From: Bacilli bacterium
Lineage (GTDB): Bacteria > Bacillota_I > Bacilli_A > RF39 > UBA660
Assembly: GCA_007116525.1 (NCBI GenBank)
Contig: SKIH01000048.1
Location: 1 to 5,497, forward strand
Direction: 5' to 3'
DNA: 5,497 bases
Shown: piece after piece, positions 1 through 5,497 of the stretch
Position numbering within the stretch: the stretch's first letter is position 1
Layout: each line of letters opens with the position of its first letter
Notes under the pieces: model-generated
What the model was told of the DNA's origin: nothing
What the model saw: only the letters and a program-made list of their open reading frames with translations
Databases searched by the model: none
Program-made: the position numbers and the translations under genes

Positions 1-177
1 AACATGATTGTTATAGCTCTTATACTAGTGATTTAGGGATAGTGGAAACCTAATTATAATCTATGATGATTCCTATCTATGAGTGGGATTAATACTCCCC
101 GGGGAAACTCGTTAAATTAAGTAAGTAAATTAAAGGATGGTACCGCGATTATTCGCTCCTTAGGCCATTCTTTTTTT
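1..177 (+). promoter_or_regulatory. T-box riboswitch leader of proS (tRNA-Pro sensing)
   Basis: The T-box core AAGGATGGTACCGCG lies at 133-147. The antiterminator is easy to draw: AAGGA (133-137) pairs with TCCTT (157-161), and GCG (145-147) pairs with CGC (154-156). This leaves the 7-base bulge TGGTACC (138-144), whose TGGT would bind the tRNA NCCA end. Upstream, a Stem I-like hairpin is visible: GATT/AATC (30-33 with 58-61) and TAGG/CCTA (34-37 with 49-52), capped by a GATAGTGGAAA loop that resembles T-box Stem I distal loops. A possible base helix is TTATAG (11-16) with CTATGA (77-82). The triplet CCT at 72-74, followed by A, sits on the 3' side of that stem where a specifier is expected and reads as a proline codon. 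A Stem III candidate pairs 81-88 with 96-99 plus 107-110 and includes the palindrome CCCCGGGG at 97-104. The gene directly downstream encodes prolyl-tRNA synthetase, which fits. The 5' end and promoter probably lie before the window. The T-box call is firm; the specifier and helix details are inference. Confidence 0.88.
133..177 (+). terminator. candidate leader terminator of the proS T-box
   Basis: AAGGATGG (133-140) can pair with CCATTCTT (165-172), with one G-U pair. A smaller GCG/CGC hairpin (145-147 with 154-156) sits in the loop, and a run of seven T (171-177) follows directly. The stem would use the 5' strand of the T-box and hide the TGGT that contacts tRNA, so it excludes the antiterminator. 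This differs from the common layout, in which the terminator takes the 3' strand of the antiterminator. The stem is modest in strength, so termination efficiency is uncertain. Confidence 0.55.
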
Positions 178-185
178 GTTAGAAA

Positions 186-191
186 AAGGAG
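186..191 (+). promoter_or_regulatory. proS ribosome binding site, possibly switch-controlled
   Basis: AAGGAG lies 7 bases before the ATG at 199 and fixes that start. It is perfectly complementary to CTCCTT at 156-161, which is also the 3' arm of the T-box antiterminator. It also lies partly in a local hairpin, TTCTTTTTT (168-176) with GAAAAAGGA (182-190), which contains two G-U pairs. Masking and unmasking of this site by the leader is therefore possible. Confidence 0.75.
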
Positions 192-198
192 AGATAAT

Positions 199-1617
199 AT
201 GAAAAACAAGATGATTACTTCAAGAGATGTTGATTTTGCACAGTGGTATACTGATATAGTTAGGAATGCTAATTTAGCAGATTATTCAAGTGTTAAAGGT
301 TGTGTGATTTTAGAACCTAGAGGTTATGCAATATGGGAGAAAATTCAAAATGTTTTAGATAAAGAGTTTAAAAAATTAGGACATGTTAATGTGTCTATGC
401 CACTTTTTATTAACGAAAGTTTACTTCAAAAAGAAAATGATCACATTGAAGGATTTGCACCAGAAGTTGCATGGGTTACACATGGGGGTTCTAAGGAATT
501 AGAAGAAAGACTTTGTGTTAGACCAACTTCAGAGGCGCTATTTGGTGATTATTATTCTAAAAAAGTTAAATCGTATAGAGACTTACCGATGTTATATAAT
601 CAATGGTGTAGTGTTGTAAGATGGGAAAAAGAAACTCGTCCTTTTCTTAGAACCCGTGAATTTTTATGGCAAGAAGGCCATACTGTTCATGCTAGTGCTG
701 ATGAGGCGATTAAAGAAACTCATCAAATGCTAAATGTTTATAAAAGATTTATAGAAGATTATATGGCAATACCGGTTATTAATGGACTTAAAACAGAAAG
801 TGAAAAGTTTGCAGGAGCAGAGTTCACGCTTACTGTTGAGGCTTTAATGTATGATGGCGTATCATTGCAATCAGGGACTTCTCATTATTTTGGTCAGAAG
901 TTTTCTAAAGCTTTTGATATTAAGTTTTCAAACGATAAAAATGAGCAAGAATATGCATATCAAACTTCATGGGGTGTATCAACTAGGTTGATTGGTGGAC
1001 TTATTATGGTTCACAGCGATGATAATGGGCTCGTGTTACCGCCAAAAATTGCACCAATGCAAGTTGCAATAGTGCCAATTGGAAAAGAGGCATATGAGAT
1101 AGCTGATGAGCTAAATGAAGAGTTAAACCAAGTTGATATTACTTCATTTGTTGATAAAACAGATAAGTCTCCTGGATTTAAATTTGCTGAACATGAGATG
1201 AATGGAGTTCCAATTAGAATCGAGATTGGTAAAAAAGAAATAGAATCTAATGAACTTGTTGTTGCAAGAAGAGACACTAGAGAGAAAATGAATATAACAA
1301 AAAATGACAAGTTTGTTGAAGCGATATTTGGTTTAATGGATGATATACAAAAAAATATGCTGAAAAAAGCATATGATAGAAACGTTAGTAGAACATATAC
1401 TTGCACTTCATTAGATCAAGTTAGAGAAATAATGGATACTAAGCCAGGATACATTAAAACTATGTGGTGTGGTGATCCTAAGTGTGAAGAGACTATGAAG
1501 GAAATAAAAGGCCTAAAAGCAAGATGTATACCAGAAGAACAAGAACATATTTCAGATGAGTGTATTTGCTGTGGCAAAAAGGCTAAGCATATGGTTATTT
1601 GGGGAATTCAATACTAG
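199..1617 (+). CDS. proS: prolyl-tRNA synthetase, short archaeal/eukaryote-like type
   Basis: This cytoplasmic class II aminoacyl-tRNA synthetase charges tRNA-Pro with proline using ATP. The 472 residues match the usual length of the short ProS type, which lacks the editing insertion of the roughly 570-residue bacterial type. Visible landmarks are motif 1 around 38-70, RPTSE at 108-112, motif 2 from RWEKETRPFLRTREF (141-155) to WQEGH (157-161), and motif 3 around 259-282 with GVSTRLIGG and Arg263. The anticodon-binding domain runs from about 286 to 385. The C-terminal domain has Cys424, Cys429, Cys443, Cys455, Cys457 and Cys458, suggesting the zinc site of this subgroup, and ends in the typical Tyr (GIQY). 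The ATG at 199 is chosen because AAGGAG lies 7 bases upstream; the next in-frame Met (residue 5) has no such site. The gene is intact, is preceded by a T-box leader, and appears to be transcribed alone because a terminator overlaps its stop codon. Confidence 0.97.
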   Translation: MKNKMITSRDVDFAQWYTDIVRNANLADYSSVKGCVILEPRGYAIWEKIQNVLDKEFKKLGHVNVSMPLFINESLLQKENDHIEGFAPEVAWVTHGGSKELEERLCVRPTSEALFGDYYSKKVKSYRDLPMLYNQWCSVVRWEKETRPFLRTREFLWQEGHTVHASADEAIKETHQMLNVYKRFIEDYMAIPVINGLKTESEKFAGAEFTLTVEALMYDGVSLQSGTSHYFGQKFSKAFDIKFSNDKNEQEYAYQTSWGVSTRLIGGLIMVHSDDNGLVLPPKIAPMQVAIVPIGKEAYEIADELNEELNQVDITSFVDKTDKSPGFKFAEHEMNGVPIRIEIGKKEIESNELVVARRDTREKMNITKNDKFVEAIFGLMDDIQKNMLKKAYDRNVSRTYTCTSLDQVREIMDTKPGYIKTMWCGDPKCEETMKEIKGLKARCIPEEQEHISDECICCGKKAKHMVIWGIQY

Positions 1618-1641
1618 TTTTAAAACTAGTATTTTTCTTTT
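1610..1641 (+). terminator. intrinsic terminator of proS overlapping the stop codon
   Basis: Positions 1610-1633 form a perfect inverted repeat centred on TTAA: AATACTAGTT (1610-1619) pairs with AACTAGTATT (1624-1633), a 10-base-pair stem with a 4-base loop. A T-rich tail (TTTTC then TTTT) follows. The stop TAG (1615-1617) lies inside the 5' arm. The stem is AT-rich, with only two G-C pairs, so it is weaker than a classical terminator. The perfect symmetry, position and tail make termination the best reading. Confidence 0.8.
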
Positions 1642-1667
1642 GCTAAAACAATTTATTTTGATATAAT
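1640..1667 (+). promoter_or_regulatory. sigma-A-type promoter for the LtaS-like gene
   Basis: The -10 box TATAAT (1662-1667) is a perfect match and has an upstream TG (1659-1660), making it an extended -10. A fair -35 box, TTGCTA (1640-1645), precedes it with a 16-base spacer. Transcription would start near 1673-1675, about 20 bases before the ATG at 1695. It lies immediately after the proS terminator tail, which supports separate transcription of the downstream gene. Confidence 0.75.
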
Positions 1668-1694
1668 AAGCATAGTTGAATAGAAGGTGAGGTT

Positions 1695-3635
1695 ATGAAA
1701 AAAACTTTCATAAGAGTAATGTATTTTCCCCTTTTAATTGTTTACTTAGAGCTTATTTTTAGGCTCTGCTTAAACGTGAGATTTTTTTCTTATCCCCTTT
1801 TAAACATTTTACTTTTTTCACTTTCGTATGGATTAATTTTATTTTTATCAACAATGTTTTTAAAAGGTAAGCTTTTAAAAGTGGCATTAACTTTAATAAC
1901 ATTATTTTTATTGTTTGCATACATCAGTCAAGCGACCGTGTATTTAATTTATAGTGCTATTTATTCATTTTCACTAGCCGGACAAGCAGGGGCAGCTTTT
2001 GAGTTTTTTACTTTTGTTTTAGAAGTTATAAGAAATAACTGGTCATATTATATTCTTTATCTTTTTCCTTTAGTTGCGTTAATTTTAATTCTTAGAAGTA
2101 AAGAAGAGTCAAGAGAGGCTAAAAAACATGATTTAATGATAGTTATATCGGTACTATTACTGCTTTATTCTTCAAACTTGATTCTGCTTCCTAAGAAAGG
2201 AATGCACTCTTCATATGATTTATATTACAAAATAAATTTACCAAACATGATGACTAGTAGACTAGGGCTTGCTACTACTATGAGGCTTGATGTTAGTAGA
2301 CTAATTTTTGGCTTTGAAGAGGAAAGTAAGTTAATTGATACTGGCAATGAAATAATAGATGAAGATGACAATAAAAATGAAGATGAAGAAGAAGTTGAAA
2401 AGCAAGAATATAATATGCTTGAAATAGATTTTGATTATTTAATTGAAAATGAAAGTAATCAAAATATTATTGATTTACATAATTATTTTAAAACATCAAA
2501 TGCAACAGTGAAAAATGAGATGACAGGAATATTTGAAGGCAAAAATTTAATTTATATTTTGGCAGAAAGTCTCGATCACATTGCTATAGATGAAAATATA
2601 ACACCGACATTATATAAACTTAGTAATGAAGGATTAAATTTCACTAATTTTTATACCCCGATTTTCTTAAGTACTATAGATGGCGAGTATATGTCTAAAA
2701 CAGGACTTCTTCCAAGGGAAGGTGTTTGGTCTCTTTGGAGGTCAAGAAATAATTATCTCCCATTTACTTTAGGAAACCAATTTTTAGACCAAGGGTATAA
2801 AACAACTGCCATTCATAATGGAAGGGCCACTTATTATAATAGGCATGAGTCTCACCCTAATTTAGGATATCAAAATTATTATGCATGTGGACAAGGACTT
2901 AATATAAACTGTTCTTTGTGGCCGCAGAGTGACTTAGAGATGATTGAAAAATCAAAAGATTTTTATATAGGAGATTCGCCATTTTTTACATATTATTTAA
3001 CAATAAGCGGTCATTTAAGATACAACTTATATAATCAGATGGCTGTTAAAAATTGGGAGTATGCGAAAGAATTGCCATACTCTACCGCTGTTAGAGCATA
3101 TATGGCACAACATGTTGAACTAGATAGAGCAATAGAGAAATTAATAAACGAATTGGATGAAAAGGGAGTGCTTTCAGAAACTGTGATTGCAATTTCATCA
3201 GATCATTGGCCTTATGGTTTAACTGCTGATCAGTTAAACGAAAGATCAAATAGTGACAGGTCTGACTTTTTTGAAAGAGATAGATTACCGTTTATTGTTT
3301 GGAATTCTGAGTCAGAAGGAAAAGAAGTTGACTTGCTTGGAAGCAGTGTTGATATAACTCCGACTCTTTTAAATATGTTTGGTCTTGAATATGATTCAAG
3401 ATTATTAACCGGAAAAGATATTTTTTCAAATGAAGAGCCGATTGTTGTTTTCTCAGATAGAAGCTGGATTACTAATGAGGGGAAATATAAGAAAAGTGAA
3501 AAAGAATTTTATAAAAACCCAGGTTCTAATGTAGATGATGAGTATGTTGAAAAAATTAATAATATAGTTCATAATTATTTTCAAGTTTCAAGGATGGTAT
3601 TAGATAATAATTATTATGCACATTTAGGAAATTAA
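1695..3635 (+). CDS. LtaS-like membrane sulfatase-fold phosphoglycerol transferase
   Basis: This is a membrane protein with an extracellular catalytic domain of the LtaS/alkaline-phosphatase superfamily, which moves glycerol-phosphate from phosphatidylglycerol to lipoteichoic acid or a related acceptor. Five membrane segments are visible at about 5-27, 33-57, 60-86, 116-134 and 146-166. A linker with a highly acidic stretch (about 219-238) follows, then the catalytic domain (about 280-590). Residues matching the S. aureus LtaS site are Glu291 (in LAESL), the nucleophile Thr327 (in LSTIDGEY), Arg383 (in YYNR), His440 (in ISGH), and Asp503-His504 (in SSDHW). SVDITPTLLNMFGL at 551-564 is typical of the family. 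Tyr381 stands where LtaS has a substrate-binding Trp, and Ser326 where LtaS has a Lys before the Thr. The 646-residue length equals that of the S. aureus enzyme. The start is supported by AAGGTGAGG at 1684-1692. The family is confident. The exact acceptor is not: it could be an LTA synthase, an LTA primase, or a transferase modifying another glycolipid or polymer, so no symbol is given. Confidence 0.9.
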   Translation: MKKTFIRVMYFPLLIVYLELIFRLCLNVRFFSYPLLNILLFSLSYGLILFLSTMFLKGKLLKVALTLITLFLLFAYISQATVYLIYSAIYSFSLAGQAGAAFEFFTFVLEVIRNNWSYYILYLFPLVALILILRSKEESREAKKHDLMIVISVLLLLYSSNLILLPKKGMHSSYDLYYKINLPNMMTSRLGLATTMRLDVSRLIFGFEEESKLIDTGNEIIDEDDNKNEDEEEVEKQEYNMLEIDFDYLIENESNQNIIDLHNYFKTSNATVKNEMTGIFEGKNLIYILAESLDHIAIDENITPTLYKLSNEGLNFTNFYTPIFLSTIDGEYMSKTGLLPREGVWSLWRSRNNYLPFTLGNQFLDQGYKTTAIHNGRATYYNRHESHPNLGYQNYYACGQGLNINCSLWPQSDLEMIEKSKDFYIGDSPFFTYYLTISGHLRYNLYNQMAVKNWEYAKELPYSTAVRAYMAQHVELDRAIEKLINELDEKGVLSETVIAISSDHWPYGLTADQLNERSNSDRSDFFERDRLPFIVWNSESEGKEVDLLGSSVDITPTLLNMFGLEYDSRLLTGKDIFSNEEPIVVFSDRSWITNEGKYKKSEKEFYKNPGSNVDDEYVEKINNIVHNYFQVSRMVLDNNYYAHLGN

Positions 3636-3662
3636 AAAAACCACAATAATGTGGTTTTTTTA
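3633..3662. terminator. bidirectional terminator between convergent genes
   Basis: A run of A, then CCACA (3641-3645), loop ATAA (3646-3649), TGTGG (3650-3654) and a run of T form a perfect stem of 12 to 13 base pairs. On the + strand the stem ends in a T tract (3655-3661), and on the - strand in the complement of the A tract (3634-3640). It can therefore end transcription from both sides. The LtaS-like stop codon TAA (3633-3635) is inside its 5' edge, and the glmS stop (3663-3665) directly abuts it. Confidence 0.93.
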
Positions 3663-5399
3663 TTATTCAACAGTAACAGACTTTGCTAAATTTCTAGGTT
3701 TATCGATGTTGCAACCTCTCATTTTAGCAGTGTGATAAGAAATTAATTGAAGTATTATGATTGCTAGTAGTGGTTGTAAATCTTTTTCAACTTTAGGTAT
3801 TTGAATTAAACTATCATAATAATCATCATTAACTTTAATATCTTCAGTTGCAATTAAAGTTATGTTTCCATCTCTTGCCTTAACTTCTTTAATATTACTT
3901 ATTGTTTTTTCAGAAAGAACTTCATCAGTTATTGTAGCTATAAAAGGTGTATTTTTGCTAACCAGTGAAATCGTACCATGTTTTAATTCACCAGCAGGAT
4001 ATGCTTCACTATGTATATATGATATTTCTTTTAGCTTTAGTGAACCTTCTAGCCCAATATAATGATCTATTCCTCTTCCTATAAAAAATAAGTTTTCTTG
4101 ATTTTTAATTTTTTTAGCAATATTAATGCATTGTTGTTCAAGTTTTAATGTTTTATTTATTGCTTTTACAATTTCTTCTTTGTTTAGTTTTGAATTTATC
4201 ATTAGTGCAAAAGTGGTTATTTGAGACAAATAAGCTTTAGTAGTTGCAACAGAAATTTCAAAACCAGCTTTTGTATAAACTAAGTATTTAACTTCTCTTG
4301 CAATAGATGATTTATAAACATTTATTATTCCAAGTGTATCTATATTCTGCTCATTTGCTTTTTTAACTACTTCTAGTGAGTCTGCAGTTTCACCAGATTG
4401 AGAAATAACTATAACTAGTGTTTTAAAGTTTGTGTTTATATCCTTATATCTATATTCACTAGCAATATGGGTTGTGATGGCTGCTTTTAGTTTTTTAGAA
4501 AGCAGATGCTCACCAATTAACCCAGCATGATATGCGCTTCCACAAGCTACAATGTCTATTTTTTCGTATTTAGCTAAATCTGGTAAATCTCTTTTATCGA
4601 ATGATTCGATAGTTCTTCTAATCACATCTGGTTGTTCATTAATTTCTTTTAACATAAAATGTTCGTAACCATTTTTATCAATTTTATCTACTTCTTTATC
4701 AAATGTCTTAATATCATTACTTATTTTTTTATTAGATCTAAAAATAGATATATCATTTTTTTCTATTATTGCAATATCCATATCTTCTAATAAAATATAT
4801 TTATTAGTATATTCTAATATTGCAGGAACATCAGATGCTATAAAGTTTTCCTCTTCACTAACGCCAATAATTAATGGGCTTTTATTTCTAATCGCATAAA
4901 TTTTGTCTTCAACACCATCGATTAATACCCCGATTGCATAAGCTCCTCGTGTTATTTTTTTAAACTCTTCAAGTACTTTTTGCATATCATTTTTTTCTTT
5001 AAAAATATCACAAATCAAAGCACAAGCAACTTCACTATCGGTATCTGATTTAAAATTATATCCTTTTTCAATAAGGTCTTTTTTTAATTCTAAATAATTT
5101 TCGATTATTCCGTTGTGTACGATTGTAATATCTTCTATTTTATGGGGATGTGAATTTGTTTTGTTTGGAACGCCGTGAGTCGCCCATCTAGTGTGACCAA
5201 TGCCAATGGTACTAGTACTTTCTTTTATTTTTTCTTCTAATTTATTGATTGCTCCTTTTTCTTTTGTAATATTTACTTTATTTTTTTCTATGACTGCAAT
5301 ACCCGCTGAATCGTAACCTCTATATTCTAATTTTTTTAATCCCTCGATTAAAATTGCAGGTGCATTTTTGCCACCCACATATCCTATTATTCCACACAT
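3663..5399 (-). CDS. glmS: glutamine--fructose-6-phosphate aminotransferase (isomerizing)
   Basis: This cytoplasmic enzyme makes glucosamine-6-phosphate from fructose-6-phosphate and glutamine, the first committed step to UDP-GlcNAc, peptidoglycan and amino-sugar polymers. The N-terminal glutaminase domain starts MCGIIGYVG, with Cys2 as nucleophile after Met removal, followed by RGYDSAG (27-33), HTRWATHG (69-76), HNGIIENY (95-102) and TDSE (120-123). The first SIS domain has CGSAYHAG (286-293), SQSGETADS (333-341) and ATTKAYLSQ (385-393). The second has LKLKEISYIHSEAYPAGELKHG (454-475), with Glu458 and His474, and the protein ends NLAKSVTVE with Lys573. All catalytic landmarks are present. 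At 578 residues it is about 30 shorter than the E. coli enzyme: roughly 14 are missing before CGSAYHAG and roughly 16 between the two SIS motifs. On the coding strand AGGAGG (5404-5409) lies 4 bases before the ATG, a slightly short gap, and no better start is seen. It is convergent with the LtaS-like gene. Confidence 0.98.
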   Translation of the reverse strand: MCGIIGYVGGKNAPAILIEGLKKLEYRGYDSAGIAVIEKNKVNITKEKGAINKLEEKIKESTSTIGIGHTRWATHGVPNKTNSHPHKIEDITIVHNGIIENYLELKKDLIEKGYNFKSDTDSEVACALICDIFKEKNDMQKVLEEFKKITRGAYAIGVLIDGVEDKIYAIRNKSPLIIGVSEEENFIASDVPAILEYTNKYILLEDMDIAIIEKNDISIFRSNKKISNDIKTFDKEVDKIDKNGYEHFMLKEINEQPDVIRRTIESFDKRDLPDLAKYEKIDIVACGSAYHAGLIGEHLLSKKLKAAITTHIASEYRYKDINTNFKTLVIVISQSGETADSLEVVKKANEQNIDTLGIINVYKSSIAREVKYLVYTKAGFEISVATTKAYLSQITTFALMINSKLNKEEIVKAINKTLKLEQQCINIAKKIKNQENLFFIGRGIDHYIGLEGSLKLKEISYIHSEAYPAGELKHGTISLVSKNTPFIATITDEVLSEKTISNIKEVKARDGNITLIATEDIKVNDDYYDSLIQIPKVEKDLQPLLAIIILQLISYHTAKMRGCNIDKPRNLAKSVTVE

Positions 5400-5427
5400 A
5401 TATCCTCCTAAATTGCATGATTAAAAA

Positions 5428-5458
5428 GTTATATGTATGGTATATTTTTTAGACTTAA
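5428..5458 (-). promoter_or_regulatory. weak candidate promoter of glmS
   Basis: On the minus strand TATAAC (5428-5433) matches five of six bases of a -10 box. Transcription from it would begin near 5421, leaving a leader of about 20 bases that contains the AGGAGG ribosome binding site. The only -35-like sequence is TTAAGT (5453-5458), a poor match with an over-long 19-base spacer. The true promoter could lie elsewhere in this AT-rich stretch or beyond the window. Confidence 0.25.
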
Positions 5459-5488
5459 TTTTTATATTTTAAGTTTCTGTTATATACC
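5439..5488. repeat. nested inverted repeats upstream of glmS
   Basis: Outer arms GGTATAT (5439-5445) and ATATACC (5482-5488) are perfect reverse complements. Inside them ACTTAA (5453-5458) and TTAAGT (5469-5474) are a second perfect pair, extendable to AGACTTAA/TTAAGTTT with one G-T position. The arrangement is symmetric to within one base, with gaps of 7 bases on each side. It could be an operator or a structured leader/attenuator upstream of glmS. Because the region is very AT-rich, chance is a real alternative. Confidence 0.4.
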
Positions 5489-5497
5489 TATCGATTA

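Noticed and set aside
97..104. CCCCGGGG palindrome as a protein-binding or restriction-related site
   Set aside because: It lies in the proS T-box leader where a Stem III helix is expected and is better explained as part of RNA structure.
1011..1406. Open frame of 131 codons on the minus strand inside proS
   Set aside because: It is fully antisense to a well-conserved enzyme gene, its product is low-complexity and rich in Ser, Phe and Ile as expected of a complement frame, and no ribosome binding site stands out.
199..3635. TGA-as-tryptophan (Mycoplasma-type) code
   Set aside because: The proteins read through with TGG for Trp and no in-frame TGA, and the conserved domains are full length under the standard code.
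3862..4062. Open frame of 66 codons on the plus strand inside glmS
   Set aside because: It is antisense to the conserved second SIS domain of glmS and has no credible ribosome binding site or promoter.
5400..5497. glmS ribozyme
   Set aside because: The region is shorter than the element and shows none of its conserved G/C-rich core before the ribosome binding site; only sequence beyond the window could hold one.
1..5497. Mobile element, CRISPR array, tRNA/rRNA gene or phage genes
   Set aside because: No transposase, spaced direct repeats, cloverleaf or rRNA-like sequence is visible; nearly all of the window is accounted for by three housekeeping genes and their signals.

Overview
The window is low-GC DNA (roughly 30 % by eye) with tightly packed genes. 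It fits a low-GC Gram-positive lineage: Bacillota or the standard-code relatives of Mollicutes (Acholeplasma/Izemoplasma/RF39-like). Supporting signs are a T-box leader, strong AGGAGG-type ribosome binding sites, an LtaS-like membrane sulfatase-fold enzyme, and a prolyl-tRNA synthetase of the short archaeal/eukaryote-like type. The tryptophans I checked are encoded by TGG and the stops used are TAG, TAA and TAA. There is therefore no sign of the TGA=Trp code of Mycoplasma. The genus cannot be fixed from this sequence.

Layout: positions 1-198 hold a T-box riboswitch leader with a candidate proline specifier (CCT). It controls proS (199-1617, +), which ends inside a perfect-palindrome terminator. 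A sigma-A-type promoter at 1640-1667 then drives an LtaS-like polyglycerol-phosphate synthase/transferase gene (1695-3635, +). A compact bidirectional terminator at 3633-3662 separates it from the convergent glmS (3663-5399, -). The last 98 bases (5400-5497) are the AT-rich upstream region of glmS. They contain the ribosome binding site, a weak promoter candidate and two nested inverted repeats, but no recognisable glmS ribozyme.

How the genes relate: these appear to be three independent transcription units rather than one operon. proS is a housekeeping translation gene that should respond to uncharged tRNA-Pro. The LtaS-like enzyme and GlmS both serve the cell envelope: glycerol-phosphate polymer or headgroup transfer outside the membrane, and glucosamine-6-phosphate for peptidoglycan and other amino-sugar polymers inside. 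Their adjacency is suggestive only.

No previously undescribed system is evident. The most interesting points are regulatory. The proS leader can be drawn with two switching modes: an intrinsic terminator built from the T-box strand, and an anti-Shine-Dalgarno helix that masks the proS ribosome binding site. Secondary points are non-canonical residues near the active site of the LtaS-like enzyme, and an unexplained nested inverted repeat upstream of glmS.
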